A DNA stretch of 64,000 nt from Vitreoscilla stercoraria DSM 513 (GCF_000382305.1 NZ_KB908031.1:18465-82464); one strand, 5' to 3'; shown: positions 17,434-26,983, numbered from the stretch's first letter. Notes: generated by a model not told the origin, from the letters alone. Made by a program: numbers and translations.

Positions 17434-18191
17434 TGTCTTTGACTTTGCTGGGAACGGGAGATGCTGCGCAAATTCCCGTTTATGGTTGTGAATGTTTCAT
17501 ATGCATGCGGGCACAAGCCATTAAAATTTATCGCCGTTTGCCATGTTCGGCTTTATTGGAAGTCAATGGGCACAAATTGCTCATTGACAGTGGCTTAACT
17601 GATTTGGCGGAGCGTTTCCCTAAGGGGACGTTGAAACACATTTTGCAAACGCATTACCATGCCGATCATGTACAAGGCTTGTTGCATTTGCGTTGGGGCG
17701 TGGGCGAATCCATACAAGTATTGGGGCCGCATGATGATGAGGGTTTTGCCGATTTATTGAAACATTCTGGTATTTTGGATTTTTCAAAGCGTTTGGCGCA
17801 TGGTGATGCTTGGCAATGGCAGAATGTGATCGTTACCGCTTTGGCAATGAACCATTCCAAACCTACTTTGGGTTATTTGTTTGACAATGGTAACAGCAAA
17901 GTGGCTTATTTGACCGATACGGTAGGATTGCCTGATGAGACATTGGCTTATTTGAGTGGTGTGCATTTGGATGCTTTGGTGATTGATTGTGCATATCCAC
18001 CACAAGCGAAAACGCCTCGCAATCACAATGATTTTAATATGGTGCAATATTTGGCAACGGTATTAAGCTGTAAAGAAATGATTTTGACGCACATTGGTCA
18101 TGCTATGGATGAATGGGTTGCCCATTTACAAGAACCATTGCCACCTAAATTTGTCTTGGCACACGATGGCATGCAACGGCATTTTGCTTGA
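17430..18191 (+). CDS. phnP: Phosphoribosyl 1,2-cyclic phosphodiesterase PhnP
   Basis: 253 residues, metallo-beta-lactamase fold. PhnP opens the cyclic ribose phosphate released by PhnJ to ribose 1,5-bisphosphate. The structural zinc cysteines are in CECFICM, the catalytic metal motif is THYHADH, and further ligands lie in AYLTDTVG and LTHIGHAMDEW. The start overlaps the phnN stop by four bases. It is the last gene of the operon; a hairpin terminator follows. Confidence 0.94.
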   Translation: MMSLTLLGTGDAAQIPVYGCECFICMRAQAIKIYRRLPCSALLEVNGHKLLIDSGLTDLAERFPKGTLKHILQTHYHADHVQGLLHLRWGVGESIQVLGPHDDEGFADLLKHSGILDFSKRLAHGDAWQWQNVIVTALAMNHSKPTLGYLFDNGNSKVAYLTDTVGLPDETLAYLSGVHLDALVIDCAYPPQAKTPRNHNDFNMVQYLATVLSCKEMILTHIGHAMDEWVAHLQEPLPPKFVLAHDGMQRHFA

Positions 18192-18204
18192 AGCATGAAT
18201 GATA

Positions 18205-18233
18205 AAAAATGCTGCTTTCAAGGCAGCATTTTT
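18205..18233. terminator. Bidirectional terminator between phnP and the TetR gene
   Basis: A stem of AAAATGCTGC and its complement with a seven-base loop, flanked by A-run and T-run. It sits between two convergent stops and can end both transcripts. Confidence 0.85.
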
Positions 18234-18236
18234 ATT

Positions 18237-18863
18237 TTATGGCTGTGGCTGTTTACACACGGCATTGACACAAAAATCGGCAATCCACGATGCCAAACGC
18301 ACTTTGTCATGTATGGTTTCGGTGCTGGGTGTGACAGGGCTGATAACGCCTTCGAGCATGGAACCGACAATGCATGCACAAGTGGTGTCGACATCGTCAA
18401 TGGCAAAGGTTTTTTCAGCCATTCCTAGCAATAATAAAGTTTTAAAAGTATTGGACAATAAGCGGCGACAGCGCAAACGTTCAGCTTCAATATAAGTGTC
18501 TACGGGTTCGGCAATGAAGGCATACGCCAAATGGGGACCACTCAAAGCCCGACAAACAAATGTCATGACGGCACTGCGCAATTTGTGCACCACATCTTCG
18601 TCTTGACGCGCGATGATGGCATTTAAAATGTCGACTTCTTGTTGATTTGCTTGCGCCAAAATTTCCACCAGCAATTCGTGTTTGTTAGGATAATAACGGT
18701 AAATTAAACCTGTTGAAACACCCGCTTCCTCTGCAATGGCCACCATTTGAGCTTCTTTAAAACCGCCTTTGGCTACCAAAGTCCGAGCGGCCTGAAAAAT
18801 GGCTTTTTTATTTTGTTCCAAGCGCGCTTGCATGGTCGAAGAGCGTTTGTAAGTGGTCGTCAT
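18237..18863 (-). CDS. TetR-family transcriptional regulator
   Basis: 208 residues from the ATG at 18863; an upstream ATG at 18905 is possible. The N-terminal helix-turn-helix reads QARLEQNKKAIFQAARTLVA, then MVAIAEEAGVSTGLIYRYYPNKHELL. The C-terminal ligand domain is of TetR_C type with no family I can name. It is convergent to phnP. No phnF-type GntR regulator is present in the phn locus, but a link of this TetR to phosphonates is only positional and weak, since the PHO boxes explain phn control. Confidence 0.85.
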   Translation of the reverse strand: MTTTYKRSSTMQARLEQNKKAIFQAARTLVAKGGFKEAQMVAIAEEAGVSTGLIYRYYPNKHELLVEILAQANQQEVDILNAIIARQDEDVVHKLRSAVMTFVCRALSGPHLAYAFIAEPVDTYIEAERLRCRRLLSNTFKTLLLLGMAEKTFAIDDVDTTCACIVGSMLEGVISPVTPSTETIHDKVRLASWIADFCVNAVCKQPQP

Positions 18864-18977
18864 GGATACGGCTTTCTGTAAAACGAAATGAAGTAAAGTG
18901 CTCATTGTAATATGGTTGATTTAAGATGCTCAATGCCAAATGCACGTTTCAAATATCATTTCAGGCGGACATAAGGA

Positions 18978-19010
18978 TAAAGCGTCCTGTAAAGCTTACA
19001 GGACGCTTTA
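18978..19010 (-). terminator. Inverted-DUS hairpin terminator
   Basis: A 15-bp perfect stem, TAAAGCGTCCTGTAA and its complement, with a three-base loop. It lies just past the stop of the leftward lipoprotein gene at 19040. Confidence 0.8.
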
Positions 19011-19039
19011 ATAGCATGAAAATAGTATATGCAAATCAA

Positions 19040-19489
19040 TTATAAATAAATGCGTTGCCAGACAGCCAACACTTGCTTGTGTTGGTCTAACCATTGCATG
19101 CTGTCTTCGGAAGACATGCGATAATATTGGGTTTGTTGCAGCAAATGGTGCAGCGATGAAGCTTCATCAACATTGGCGCAGACGATATCGCGTTGCTCAA
19201 TGTTTTGAAAGTGCAAGACAGTTGCGCTACTGCGATAATGTCCTAATAAGCGTGAGCAAGGCGCGGCCAAGCTGAATTCTTGGCGCGTGATGCGCAAACT
19301 GATGCGATAGCGCAATTGGCTCATATCAAACTCATTGGGCGCGGTCATGTCTACCAAAGACCATTCGCCTTTGGCTTGGGTCATGGGTATGGCAGGTGGC
19401 GTTGAAGTTTCAAGTGGAACGCTTTGGCAAGCGCTCAAACCCAATATCAATATCATGCTCAAACATAAATATTTCAAACCATTTAACAT
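19040..19489 (-). CDS. Putative META/HslJ-like lipoprotein, 149 aa
   Basis: The ATG at 19489 gives a lipoprotein signal peptide (MLNGLKYLCLSMILILGLSACQ, lipobox LSAC). The mature part, with WSLVDM, then APCSRLLGHYRSSATVLHFQNI and QRDIVC, resembles the META domain pattern (an internal CN-G-Y, then TRM-C). META domains occur in HslJ and other envelope proteins of poorly known role. A single DUS precedes the start region (19492-19505). The gene ends at an inverted-DUS hairpin. The family call is tentative. Confidence 0.65.
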   Translation of the reverse strand: MLNGLKYLCLSMILILGLSACQSVPLETSTPPAIPMTQAKGEWSLVDMTAPNEFDMSQLRYRISLRITRQEFSLAAPCSRLLGHYRSSATVLHFQNIEQRDIVCANVDEASSLHHLLQQTQYYRMSSEDSMQWLDQHKQVLAVWQRIYL

Positions 19490-19544
19490 TACAAGCGTCC
19501 TGTAAACCAATAGATATCGACACACTGCATCGCTTTAGGATGCT

Positions 19545-20768
19545 TTATGCTTCTGGCAAACCAAATACTTGACGCAAATAAGCCAAGAAAGTGTCGTTGT
19601 CGGTCATGGTTTTGCCGGGGGTGTCGGAAATTTTGGCAACCGATTGACCGTTGCACAAGACCAATTTCAACACAATATTCAAAGTCACATGCCCCAAATC
19701 ATTGGTTAAATTGGTGCCAATGCCAAAGCTGGTTTTGAAGCGGTCTTTGAAATATTGATGCAAAGCCCAAGATTTTTCCAAATCCAAACCATCGCTGAAC
19801 GTCAGCATTTTGGTGCGTGAATCGATACGCAATTTTTGGTAATGGGCATACGCTTTGTCGCCCCATTCGTATGGGTCGCCTGAATCATGGCGCAAACCGT
19901 CAAACAACTTGGCAAAATACAAGTCAAAATCGTTTAAAAACGCATCCATGCCGACTACATCGGTCAACGCGATACCCAAGTCACCGCGGTATTCGTGCAC
20001 CCAACTTTCCAAAGCCGCTTTTTGAAAATCACGCAAACGCACATTGTTCAAAGCTTGAAATGCTTGCATGAATTCGTGTGCCATGGTGCCAATCGGTGTG
20101 ATGCCCAATTCTTTGGCGATATGCACATTGGAAGTACCACGTAAAATGCGCGGAGCAGCGGCATGTAAGGTTTGAATCACATGTTTTTGCCACGCATAGC
20201 TGTAACGGCGGCGGGTACCAAAATCGGAAATTAAAAATGGCGGCTCACCATCGCCTTGTATCTGGTCGTATTGGCGCAATAATTCGGCTTTGGCTTGCAG
20301 GCGACGTTCACCTTCTGCCAACACTTCAGGCGTTTCCAAACGGCGGAAATACAATTCGTTGACAATGGCCAACACGAAAATTTCAAAAAACATCGCTTGT
20401 ATCATCGGACCTTCTACAATGATGTCTAAGCGGTTTTCAGCGTCAACACAAGTTTTGATAAAGCGCCGTTTTAGACGAAACAACTCTAAATAATCGACAA
20501 AATCGCTTTTGATAAAACGCATCGAGCGCAAATAATCCAATTGGTCTTGGGTGAAACTCAACTCACACAATATGTCCAATTCTTGGTCTAACTCGGCTTT
20601 GATTTCATGCAAAGGGTAGGCAATGTTGTCATAATTGCGGCAACGAAAATGATAGACGCTGTGGGTTTGTGGAAATTGATGTAACACCGTTTGTAACATG
20701 GTGAATTTGTACAAATCGGTATCCAATAAAGATTGGATGATGACAGGACGCGTATTCATATTGCTCAT
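19545..20768 (-). CDS. pncB: Nicotinate phosphoribosyltransferase
   Basis: 407 residues from MSNMNTRPVI; ATGs at 20798 and 20759 are alternatives, none with a clear ribosome site. PncB makes nicotinate mononucleotide from nicotinate, PRPP and ATP in NAD salvage. Conserved parts are SLLDTDLYKFTM, YHFRCRN, LISDFGTRRRYSY, the histidine-bearing GTMAHEFMQAF, DVVGMDAFLNDF, FDGLRHDSGDPYEWGDK, LTFSDGLDLEKSW and FGIGTNLTNDLG. A second PRPP user near phnN, but there is no sign of co-regulation. Confidence 0.96.
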   Translation of the reverse strand: MSNMNTRPVIIQSLLDTDLYKFTMLQTVLHQFPQTHSVYHFRCRNYDNIAYPLHEIKAELDQELDILCELSFTQDQLDYLRSMRFIKSDFVDYLELFRLKRRFIKTCVDAENRLDIIVEGPMIQAMFFEIFVLAIVNELYFRRLETPEVLAEGERRLQAKAELLRQYDQIQGDGEPPFLISDFGTRRRYSYAWQKHVIQTLHAAAPRILRGTSNVHIAKELGITPIGTMAHEFMQAFQALNNVRLRDFQKAALESWVHEYRGDLGIALTDVVGMDAFLNDFDLYFAKLFDGLRHDSGDPYEWGDKAYAHYQKLRIDSRTKMLTFSDGLDLEKSWALHQYFKDRFKTSFGIGTNLTNDLGHVTLNIVLKLVLCNGQSVAKISDTPGKTMTDNDTFLAYLRQVFGLPEA

Positions 20769-20941
20769 GCAGTCGTGGGTTTTGATAAACAAGGACATTA
20801 AAGCATGCTTTGTCTGGCTTGTGTGTGTTTTGGGCGGTATTTGTACTCAAATACCGTATTTGTGTGAACTTTGTTTTGAAATTTAAATAACATAAGTGGT
20901 TGATATTTTTTGTAAATTGATTTTTTAAACTAGGGTGTAAA

Positions 20942-20970
20942 TTGACCTAAAAGTCAAAAAAGCGCATAAT
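20942..20970 (+). promoter_or_regulatory. Probable sigma-70 promoter of trhP
   Basis: TTGACC (20942-20947) and CATAAT (20965-20970) are 17 bases apart. The predicted leader is about 88 nt and contains a short AAGCC/GGCTT hairpin near 20979-20999. Confidence 0.55.
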
Positions 20971-21064
20971 TTATTATTAAGCCGTGCCCTTAGGGGCTTT
21001 ATTTATTTGTGCGCTGAGCGGCTGTTTGCTTTGGCGCTGAACACACATCACAAGACCCACAAAC

Positions 21065-22420
21065 ATGAAATCACCTGAATTACTGTTGCCTGCTGGCGGT
21101 TTAGAGCGCATGCGTACCGCTTTTGATTACGGTGCCGATGCGGTGTATGCCGGTCAACCGCGTTACAGCTTGCGTGCGCGCAATAATGAGTTTTCAAAAT
21201 TATCAGAATTGCAACAAGGTATCGAAGAAGCTCACGCTCGTGGCAAAAAATTCTTCTTGGCCAGCAATATTTTGCCGCACAATTCTAAGTTGAAAACTTA
21301 CTTAGATGATATGGCACCCATCATGGAAATGAATCCTGATGCGTTGATTATGGCCGATCCTGGTTTGATTATGAAAGTCAAAGACCGTTGGCCTGATGCG
21401 GTGATTCACTTGTCAGTACAAGCGAATACTACCAACTATTGGGGCGTGCAGTTCTGGGAAAAAATCGGCGTAGAGCGCATTATTTTGTCGCGCGAATTGT
21501 CTATGGACGAAATCGCTGAAATTCGCCAAGAATGTCCAGACATGGAACTGGAAGTATTTGTACACGGTGCTTTGTGTATTGCTTATTCAGGCCGCTGCTT
21601 ATTGTCAGGTTATTTTAACCGTCGTGATCCGAACCAAGGCACGTGCACCAATGCTTGCCGTTGGGATTACAAAGTACACGATACTGAAAACGATGCCGCA
21701 GGCGATGTACAACGCTTGGATGGTTTCAATTTCCATGGTGACAAAGAAGAAGCCGACAGCATGTTCCAAGGCATCAATGGCCAAGTGCGCCATCCTGCTG
21801 CGGACAAAGTATTCTTGATTGAAGAGTCTAATCGTCCTGGTGAATTGATGCCGATTATGGAAGACGAACACGGCACTTACATCATGAACTCCAAAGATTT
21901 GCGTGCGATTGAACAAGTGCGCAAATTGGCTGAAATTGGTGTGGATTCGTTGAAGGTAGAAGGCCGTACCAAGTCTATGTATTACGTGGCTCGTGTGGCG
22001 CAGTCTTACCGCAAAGCGATTGACGATGCGGTTGCAGGTCGCCCATTTGATTTGGGCTTGCTCGCTGAGCTTGATGGTTTGGCCAACCGTGGTTATACGC
22101 CAGGCTTTTTGGAACGCCACCAAACCCAAGAATACCAAAACTATTTGAATGGTCATTCTTTGGCAAAACAAAGTCAATATGTTGGCAATGTGATTGATGT
22201 GGATGCTGAAGGTTGGGCAACGGTTGAGGTGAAAAACAAGTTCTCTGTGGGGGATAAAATCGAAGTCATTCACCCGCAAGGCAACCAAACAGTGGTGTTA
22301 GAAACCATCGAACGCAAAGGTGAACGTGTCGATGTGGCGCCAGGCAATGGCATTCAAGTGCGCATTCCAAATATGCAAGGCAAAGACAAAGCTTTGCTTG
22401 CTCGCATCATTTCTTCTTAA
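21065..22420 (+). CDS. trhP: Prephenate-dependent tRNA uridine hydroxylation protein (U32 family)
   Basis: 451 residues, close in length to E. coli TrhP (YegQ). TrhP takes part in 5-hydroxylation of the wobble uridine of tRNAs. The U32 signature region is ELEVFVHGALCIAYSGRCLLS, followed by the cysteine cluster GTCTNACRWDY. The start KSPELLLPAGGLERMRTAFDYGADAVYAG is characteristic. The C-terminal part is the second U32 module typical of YegQ. It has its own promoter and terminator. Confidence 0.93.
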   Translation: MKSPELLLPAGGLERMRTAFDYGADAVYAGQPRYSLRARNNEFSKLSELQQGIEEAHARGKKFFLASNILPHNSKLKTYLDDMAPIMEMNPDALIMADPGLIMKVKDRWPDAVIHLSVQANTTNYWGVQFWEKIGVERIILSRELSMDEIAEIRQECPDMELEVFVHGALCIAYSGRCLLSGYFNRRDPNQGTCTNACRWDYKVHDTENDAAGDVQRLDGFNFHGDKEEADSMFQGINGQVRHPAADKVFLIEESNRPGELMPIMEDEHGTYIMNSKDLRAIEQVRKLAEIGVDSLKVEGRTKSMYYVARVAQSYRKAIDDAVAGRPFDLGLLAELDGLANRGYTPGFLERHQTQEYQNYLNGHSLAKQSQYVGNVIDVDAEGWATVEVKNKFSVGDKIEVIHPQGNQTVVLETIERKGERVDVAPGNGIQVRIPNMQGKDKALLARIISS

Positions 22421-22432
22421 ATTAGGAAAAAT

Positions 22433-22463
22433 AATCAGGCTGCCGAGTTTCGGCAGCCTGATT
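22433..22463 (+). terminator. Hairpin terminator after trhP
   Basis: A 14-bp perfect stem, AATCAGGCTGCCGA and its complement, ending in TTTTGCTTT. The arms contain GGCTGCC/GGCAGCC, which recalls the Simonsiella-type DUS core (GCTGCCTGA), not the dialect of this genome. Confidence 0.85.
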
Positions 22464-22474
22464 TTGCTTTAAAT

Positions 22475-23941
22475 ATGCAGAATAATCAAAATAATACAGA
22501 ATTAAAAAGGCATCTCCAAGCGCGACATTTGTCGATGATTGCCATTGGGGGTTGTATTGGTACGGGTTTGTTTATGGCCAGTGGTGAAGCCATTCACAGT
22601 GCAGGTCCGGGTGGGGCATTGTTTGCTTATGCTGCCATTGGTTTGATGGTGTATTTTTTAATGACTTCTTTGGGTGAAATGGCGACATATTTGCCTGTCG
22701 CAGGGTCATTTAGCACGTATGCCAGCCGTTTTGTCGATCCTTCTTTGGGCTTTGCATTGGGTTGGAATTATTGGTTTAACTGGGTGATTACGATTGCCGT
22801 TGATATTTCGATTGCCGCTTTGGTGATTTCTTATTGGGAACCGATGCAATTCATGCCTTCTTGGGCTTGGAGCTTATTGTTTTTGGCGGTCATCATAGGG
22901 TTGAATACGTTGTCGGTGCGGGTGTATGGTGAATCAGAATTTTGGTTTGCTTTGATCAAAGTGGTGACGGTGGTCGTATTTTTAGCTGTGGGTTTGTTGA
23001 CTATTTTTGGCATTTTGGGTGGCGAATATGTCGGCTTTCAAAACTTCACCATAGGTGATGCACCTTTCTTGGGCGATGGCTTCAGTGGCCAATTTTTAAC
23101 GGCTTTGGGTGTGTTTTTGATTGCAGGTTTTTCATTCCAAGGCACCGAGTTGATTGGCGTGGCAGCAGGCGAATCAGAAGACCCACAAACCAATATCCCT
23201 AAAGCCATCAAACAAGTGTTTTGGCGTATTTTGATTTTTTACATTTTAGCGATTTTGGTGATTGGTTTGCTGATTCCTTATACCAGTCCGCAATTGTTAG
23301 GCGCGAATTTGGATGAAATTGCCAAATCGCCATTCACGTTGGTATTTGAAAAAGCGGGTTGGGCGTTTGCTGCGGCATTGATGAATGCGGTGATTTTGAC
23401 TTCGATTTTATCGGCAGGCAATTCGGGTATGTATGCTTCTACTCGCATGTTATATGCCATGGGTAAAGATGGCATGGCTTACAAAACGTTTGCCAAAACC
23501 AACCAAGACGGCAACCCTTTGTGGGCATTGGCTTTGACCAGTGTGGTGGTGATGGTGATTTTTGGCATTGAATTGAGCAATGACCAAGCATACCAATACA
23601 TTTTGGCCGCTTCTGGTTTGACTGGCTTTATCGCGTGGTTAGGTATTGCCATCAGCCATTACCGTTTCCGTCGTGCTTATGTCTTGCAAGGCAAAGATGT
23701 GAACGAATTGGTGTACAAAGCCAAATGGTTTCCGATGGGTCCTTTGCTTGCTTTGGTGTTGTGTGTGTTGGTGATTGCAGGACAAGACACCGATTTGCTG
23801 TTACATGGCAAAGTCGATTGGAGCGCGATGCTGATTACCTATATGGGCGTGCCGATTTTCTTAGCATTTTTCCTTTATCACAAATTCCGTTACAAAACCC
23901 GTCTGATTGCATTAAAAGACGTGGATTTGAAACAAGATTGA
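22475..23941 (+). CDS. lysP: Lysine-specific permease
   Basis: 488 residues with 12 membrane segments, amino acid-polyamine-organocation family. It closely follows E. coli LysP: ARHLSMIAIGGCIGTGLFMASG, AGPGGALFAYAAIGLMVYFLMTSLGEM, FSFQGTELIGVAAGESEDP, VFWRILIFYI, LSAGNSGMYASTRMLYAMG and TGFIAWLGIAISHYRFRRAYVLQGKDVN. It is a lysine-proton symporter in the inner membrane. It starts 12 bases after the trhP terminator. The MFS gene follows at 22 bases and may be co-transcribed. Confidence 0.92.
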   Translation: MQNNQNNTELKRHLQARHLSMIAIGGCIGTGLFMASGEAIHSAGPGGALFAYAAIGLMVYFLMTSLGEMATYLPVAGSFSTYASRFVDPSLGFALGWNYWFNWVITIAVDISIAALVISYWEPMQFMPSWAWSLLFLAVIIGLNTLSVRVYGESEFWFALIKVVTVVVFLAVGLLTIFGILGGEYVGFQNFTIGDAPFLGDGFSGQFLTALGVFLIAGFSFQGTELIGVAAGESEDPQTNIPKAIKQVFWRILIFYILAILVIGLLIPYTSPQLLGANLDEIAKSPFTLVFEKAGWAFAAALMNAVILTSILSAGNSGMYASTRMLYAMGKDGMAYKTFAKTNQDGNPLWALALTSVVVMVIFGIELSNDQAYQYILAASGLTGFIAWLGIAISHYRFRRAYVLQGKDVNELVYKAKWFPMGPLLALVLCVLVIAGQDTDLLLHGKVDWSAMLITYMGVPIFLAFFLYHKFRYKTRLIALKDVDLKQD

Positions 23942-23963
23942 TGGGATGAAAAGGTCAGAATAT

Positions 23964-25163
23964 ATGAGTGACGTGATATCGCCGAATATGGCTAGCTATC
24001 GTTTGTGGACACGGCATTTCATTGCTGCTGGCCTCATTAATTTTGCGTTGATTTTGGTATTTTACTTATTGCTGGTGGTTATTACGGTTTATTCGCAACA
24101 AGCATACCAAGCCAGCCTCAGCATGGGCGGCCTGATTACAGGTTTGTTCATTGTGGGGGCTTTGGTTGGGCGTTTGAGCATAGGCAGTTTAATGCCTAAA
24201 ATGGGTTTAAAACCAACTTTGATGTTGGGTTTGAGTGGCTTTGCATTGGCGAGCTTGTTGTATTTTATCAAAATCAACATTGAGTTGTTGTTATTGACCC
24301 GCTTTGCCCAAGGCTTCATGGTGGGCGTGTCCAGTACGGCTATCGGCACGTGGGCAGCTCAAATCATACCCGCAGCACGCAAAGGCGAGGGCATCAGTTA
24401 TTTTGGCATGAGCAGCACTTTGGCTACGGCCATTGGACCGTTTGTGGGCATTACATTGATGCAATACTCAAGCTTTAATGTGTTATTCGGTTTGTGTACG
24501 GCCATTTCTGTGGCGATTTGGGTTTTGGCATTTATCATGCCTATGCCTGCTTTGCACCAATCTAAAACCCAGCAAGTCTCTCACGGTTTTAACATCAATA
24601 AATATTTTGAAGTCAAAGCATTGCCTGTGTTTTGGGTTTTGATGTTGATTTCTTTGAGTTATGCCAGCGTGTTGGCATTCATTAATTTGTATGCCACAGA
24701 GCAAGACTTACTCAACACTGCCAAATGGTTTTTCTTGGTCTATGCTTTGGCGGTATTGGTGTCTAGACCGTTTACAGGCCGCTTGTTAGACAGCCATGGT
24801 GCCAATGCCGTTATGTATCCCGCATTCATTTTGTTTGCATTGGGTTTGGGCTTATTGAGTCAAGCAGACAATGGTATGATGTTGCTTGGCAGCGCGGTGT
24901 TAATGGGTTTGGGCTTTGGCAATATGCAATCGAGCACCCAAGCGATCATCGTGCGCATGGCAGAGCCACACCGCATCGGTGTTGCCACCACCACTTTTTT
25001 CATCGCCATGGAAATTGGCTTGGGCTTTGGACCGTTTGTATTGGGTTTGTTGTTGCCATTCACAGGGTTTCAATACTTGTATGTGATGATGGCGATTTTG
25101 GTCTTAATCAGCATGTTTTTATACCATGTGGGACCGAGCAAACGCGAACGCCAAAGCCATTGA
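23964..25163 (+). CDS. Major facilitator superfamily transporter
   Basis: 399 residues with about 12 membrane segments. The ATG at 23964 has AAGGTCAG upstream. MFS marks include the loop 2-3 motif GRLSIGSLMPKMGLKP and the related RPFTGRLLDSHGANAV in the second half, with LTRFAQGFMVGVSSTAIGTWAAQI between. It is YfcJ/YhhS-like in appearance; the substrate is unknown. A DUS variant at 24775 falls in the TGRL segment. Confidence 0.85.
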   Translation: MSDVISPNMASYRLWTRHFIAAGLINFALILVFYLLLVVITVYSQQAYQASLSMGGLITGLFIVGALVGRLSIGSLMPKMGLKPTLMLGLSGFALASLLYFIKINIELLLLTRFAQGFMVGVSSTAIGTWAAQIIPAARKGEGISYFGMSSTLATAIGPFVGITLMQYSSFNVLFGLCTAISVAIWVLAFIMPMPALHQSKTQQVSHGFNINKYFEVKALPVFWVLMLISLSYASVLAFINLYATEQDLLNTAKWFFLVYALAVLVSRPFTGRLLDSHGANAVMYPAFILFALGLGLLSQADNGMMLLGSAVLMGLGFGNMQSSTQAIIVRMAEPHRIGVATTTFFIAMEIGLGFGPFVLGLLLPFTGFQYLYVMMAILVLISMFLYHVGPSKRERQSH

Positions 25164-25220
25164 TTATTGGATTTTTGACAAACCTTCCCTTCAGGGCGAT
25201 TGCCCTAAGCAAAGAAAAAT

Positions 25221-26948
25221 ATGAATTTACATCAAACCGTATCTCAAGTGGTTCAGGACGCTTTCAACCAAGCTGGCTTGAACGAAGACGCGATTTTATT
25301 GCAGCCTGCGGGCAAGCCTGAATTTGGTGATTACCAAGTCAATGGTGTGATGGGGGCGGCCAAACGCCGCAAAACCAATCCGCGCGACTTGGCAACGCAA
25401 GTGGCGGCTTTTTTGGCTGCCAAACAAGACATTGTTGCATCGGCTGAAGTGGCAGGTCCGGGCTTTATCAATTTGCGTTTGAACAGTGCTTTTTTGAATC
25501 AAGCCTTACAGGCCGCTTTGAACGATGACAATTTAAATATCGTGCCTGTGGCGAACCCACAAACCATCGTCATTGATTATTCTTCGCCTAATTTGGCTAA
25601 GGAAATGCACGTTGGTCATTTGCGCTCAACCATCATCGGCGACAGCTTGAACCGTATTTTGACGCGTTTGGGTCACAAAGTGATTGCCCAAAACCATGTG
25701 GGTGATTGGGGTACGCAGTTTGGTATGTTGGTGGCGTATTTGGTCGAACAGCAAAAAACGGGCGATGCGGATATGGCTTTGTCTGATTTGGAAGGCTTTT
25801 ACCGTGGCGCGAAAGTGCGTTTTGACGAAGATGAAGACTTTGCCAATTTGTCGCGCGATTATGTGGTGAAATTGCAAAGCGGTGACGACGCGGTTTTGGA
25901 TTTGTGGCGTCAATTTGTCGCGTCTTCTATGGAGCATGCTGAAGAAGTGTATGCCAAATTGGGCGTTTTGCTCACGCCTGACGATGTCATCGGTGAGTCG
26001 GCGTATAACAATGATTTGCAGCCTGTCGTGGATGATTTGATGGCGCGCGGTTTGGCGGTGGCGTCTAATGGCGCTAAAGTGGTGTTTTTGCCTGAATTCA
26101 AAAACAAAGAAGGCGATGATGCCGCTTACATCGTGCAAAAAGCAGGTGGTGGTTTCTTGTATTCTACGACTGATTTGGCGACCATTCGCCATTCTGTGAG
26201 CGAATTCAATGCCGACCGTTTGTTATACGTGGTCGATGCGCGTCAGGCTTTGCATTTCCAACAATTGTTCACCACCGCGCGCAAAGCAGGTTATTTGCCT
26301 GAACACGTGGCGGCTGAACACATTGCGTTTGGTACGATGATGGGTGAAGACGGTAAACCGTTCAAAACCCGTGATGGTGGTACGGTCAAATTGATGGACT
26401 TGTTAAAAGAAGCCGAAGAGCGTGCGACGGCTTTGGTCAAATCTAAAAATACCGATTTGGCAGACGATGCTGCGGCACACATTGGTCATACGGTTGGTAT
26501 TGGTGCCGTGAAATATGCCGATTTGGCCAAATCTCGCACATCAGACTATATTTTCAATTGGTCAACAATGTTGTCATTTGAAGGCAATACCGCACCATAT
26601 TTGCAATATGCATATACTCGTGTACAAAGTGTGTTGCGCAAAGCGGCCGAGCAAAATGTGGCTGCGGGTCAAGTGCAAGTGGAAGCGTTTGCTGAGCAAC
26701 AGTTGGCATTGGCATTGTTGCAATTTGAAGATGTGTTGACGCAAGTGGCGGACAGCGCTTACCCACATCATTTGGCAAGCTATTTATACAACGTAGCCAC
26801 TTTATTCAGTCGTTTTTACGAGCAATGTCCGATTTTGAAAGCTGAGGGTGAGGTGTTGGCTTCTCGTTTGGCTTTGGCTCAATTGACTGGTCAAACCTTG
26901 AAGCAAGGCTTGGATTTGTTGGGCATTGAGGTATTGGACGTGATGTAA
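25221..26948 (+). CDS. argS: Arginyl-tRNA synthetase
   Basis: 575 residues, full length. It has an N-terminal Add1 domain (residues 1-90, with EFGDYQVNG), the class I HIGH motif as HVGHLRS after IDYSSPNLAKEM, and the degenerate KMSKS region GEDGKPFKTRDGGTVKLMDLL. The C-terminal anticodon-binding domain shows NTAPYLQYAYTRVQSVLRKA and ends in LGIEVLDVM. It charges tRNA-Arg. A small GGGC/GCCC hairpin (25193-25206) lies in its leader. A DUS is read as LQAA at 25505. Confidence 0.97.
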   Translation: MNLHQTVSQVVQDAFNQAGLNEDAILLQPAGKPEFGDYQVNGVMGAAKRRKTNPRDLATQVAAFLAAKQDIVASAEVAGPGFINLRLNSAFLNQALQAALNDDNLNIVPVANPQTIVIDYSSPNLAKEMHVGHLRSTIIGDSLNRILTRLGHKVIAQNHVGDWGTQFGMLVAYLVEQQKTGDADMALSDLEGFYRGAKVRFDEDEDFANLSRDYVVKLQSGDDAVLDLWRQFVASSMEHAEEVYAKLGVLLTPDDVIGESAYNNDLQPVVDDLMARGLAVASNGAKVVFLPEFKNKEGDDAAYIVQKAGGGFLYSTTDLATIRHSVSEFNADRLLYVVDARQALHFQQLFTTARKAGYLPEHVAAEHIAFGTMMGEDGKPFKTRDGGTVKLMDLLKEAEERATALVKSKNTDLADDAAAHIGHTVGIGAVKYADLAKSRTSDYIFNWSTMLSFEGNTAPYLQYAYTRVQSVLRKAAEQNVAAGQVQVEAFAEQQLALALLQFEDVLTQVADSAYPHHLASYLYNVATLFSRFYEQCPILKAEGEVLASRLALAQLTGQTLKQGLDLLGIEVLDVM

Positions 26949-26983
26949 GCATTTATATGGCTTCAAAGCATAGAAAGTCATGA

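Noticed and set aside
20971..21064. Riboswitch in the trhP leader
   Set aside because: Only one short hairpin is visible and no conserved riboswitch core could be recognised.
21605..22288. A 227-codon minus strand frame inside trhP
   Set aside because: Antisense to a confident U32-family gene; no signal for independent expression.
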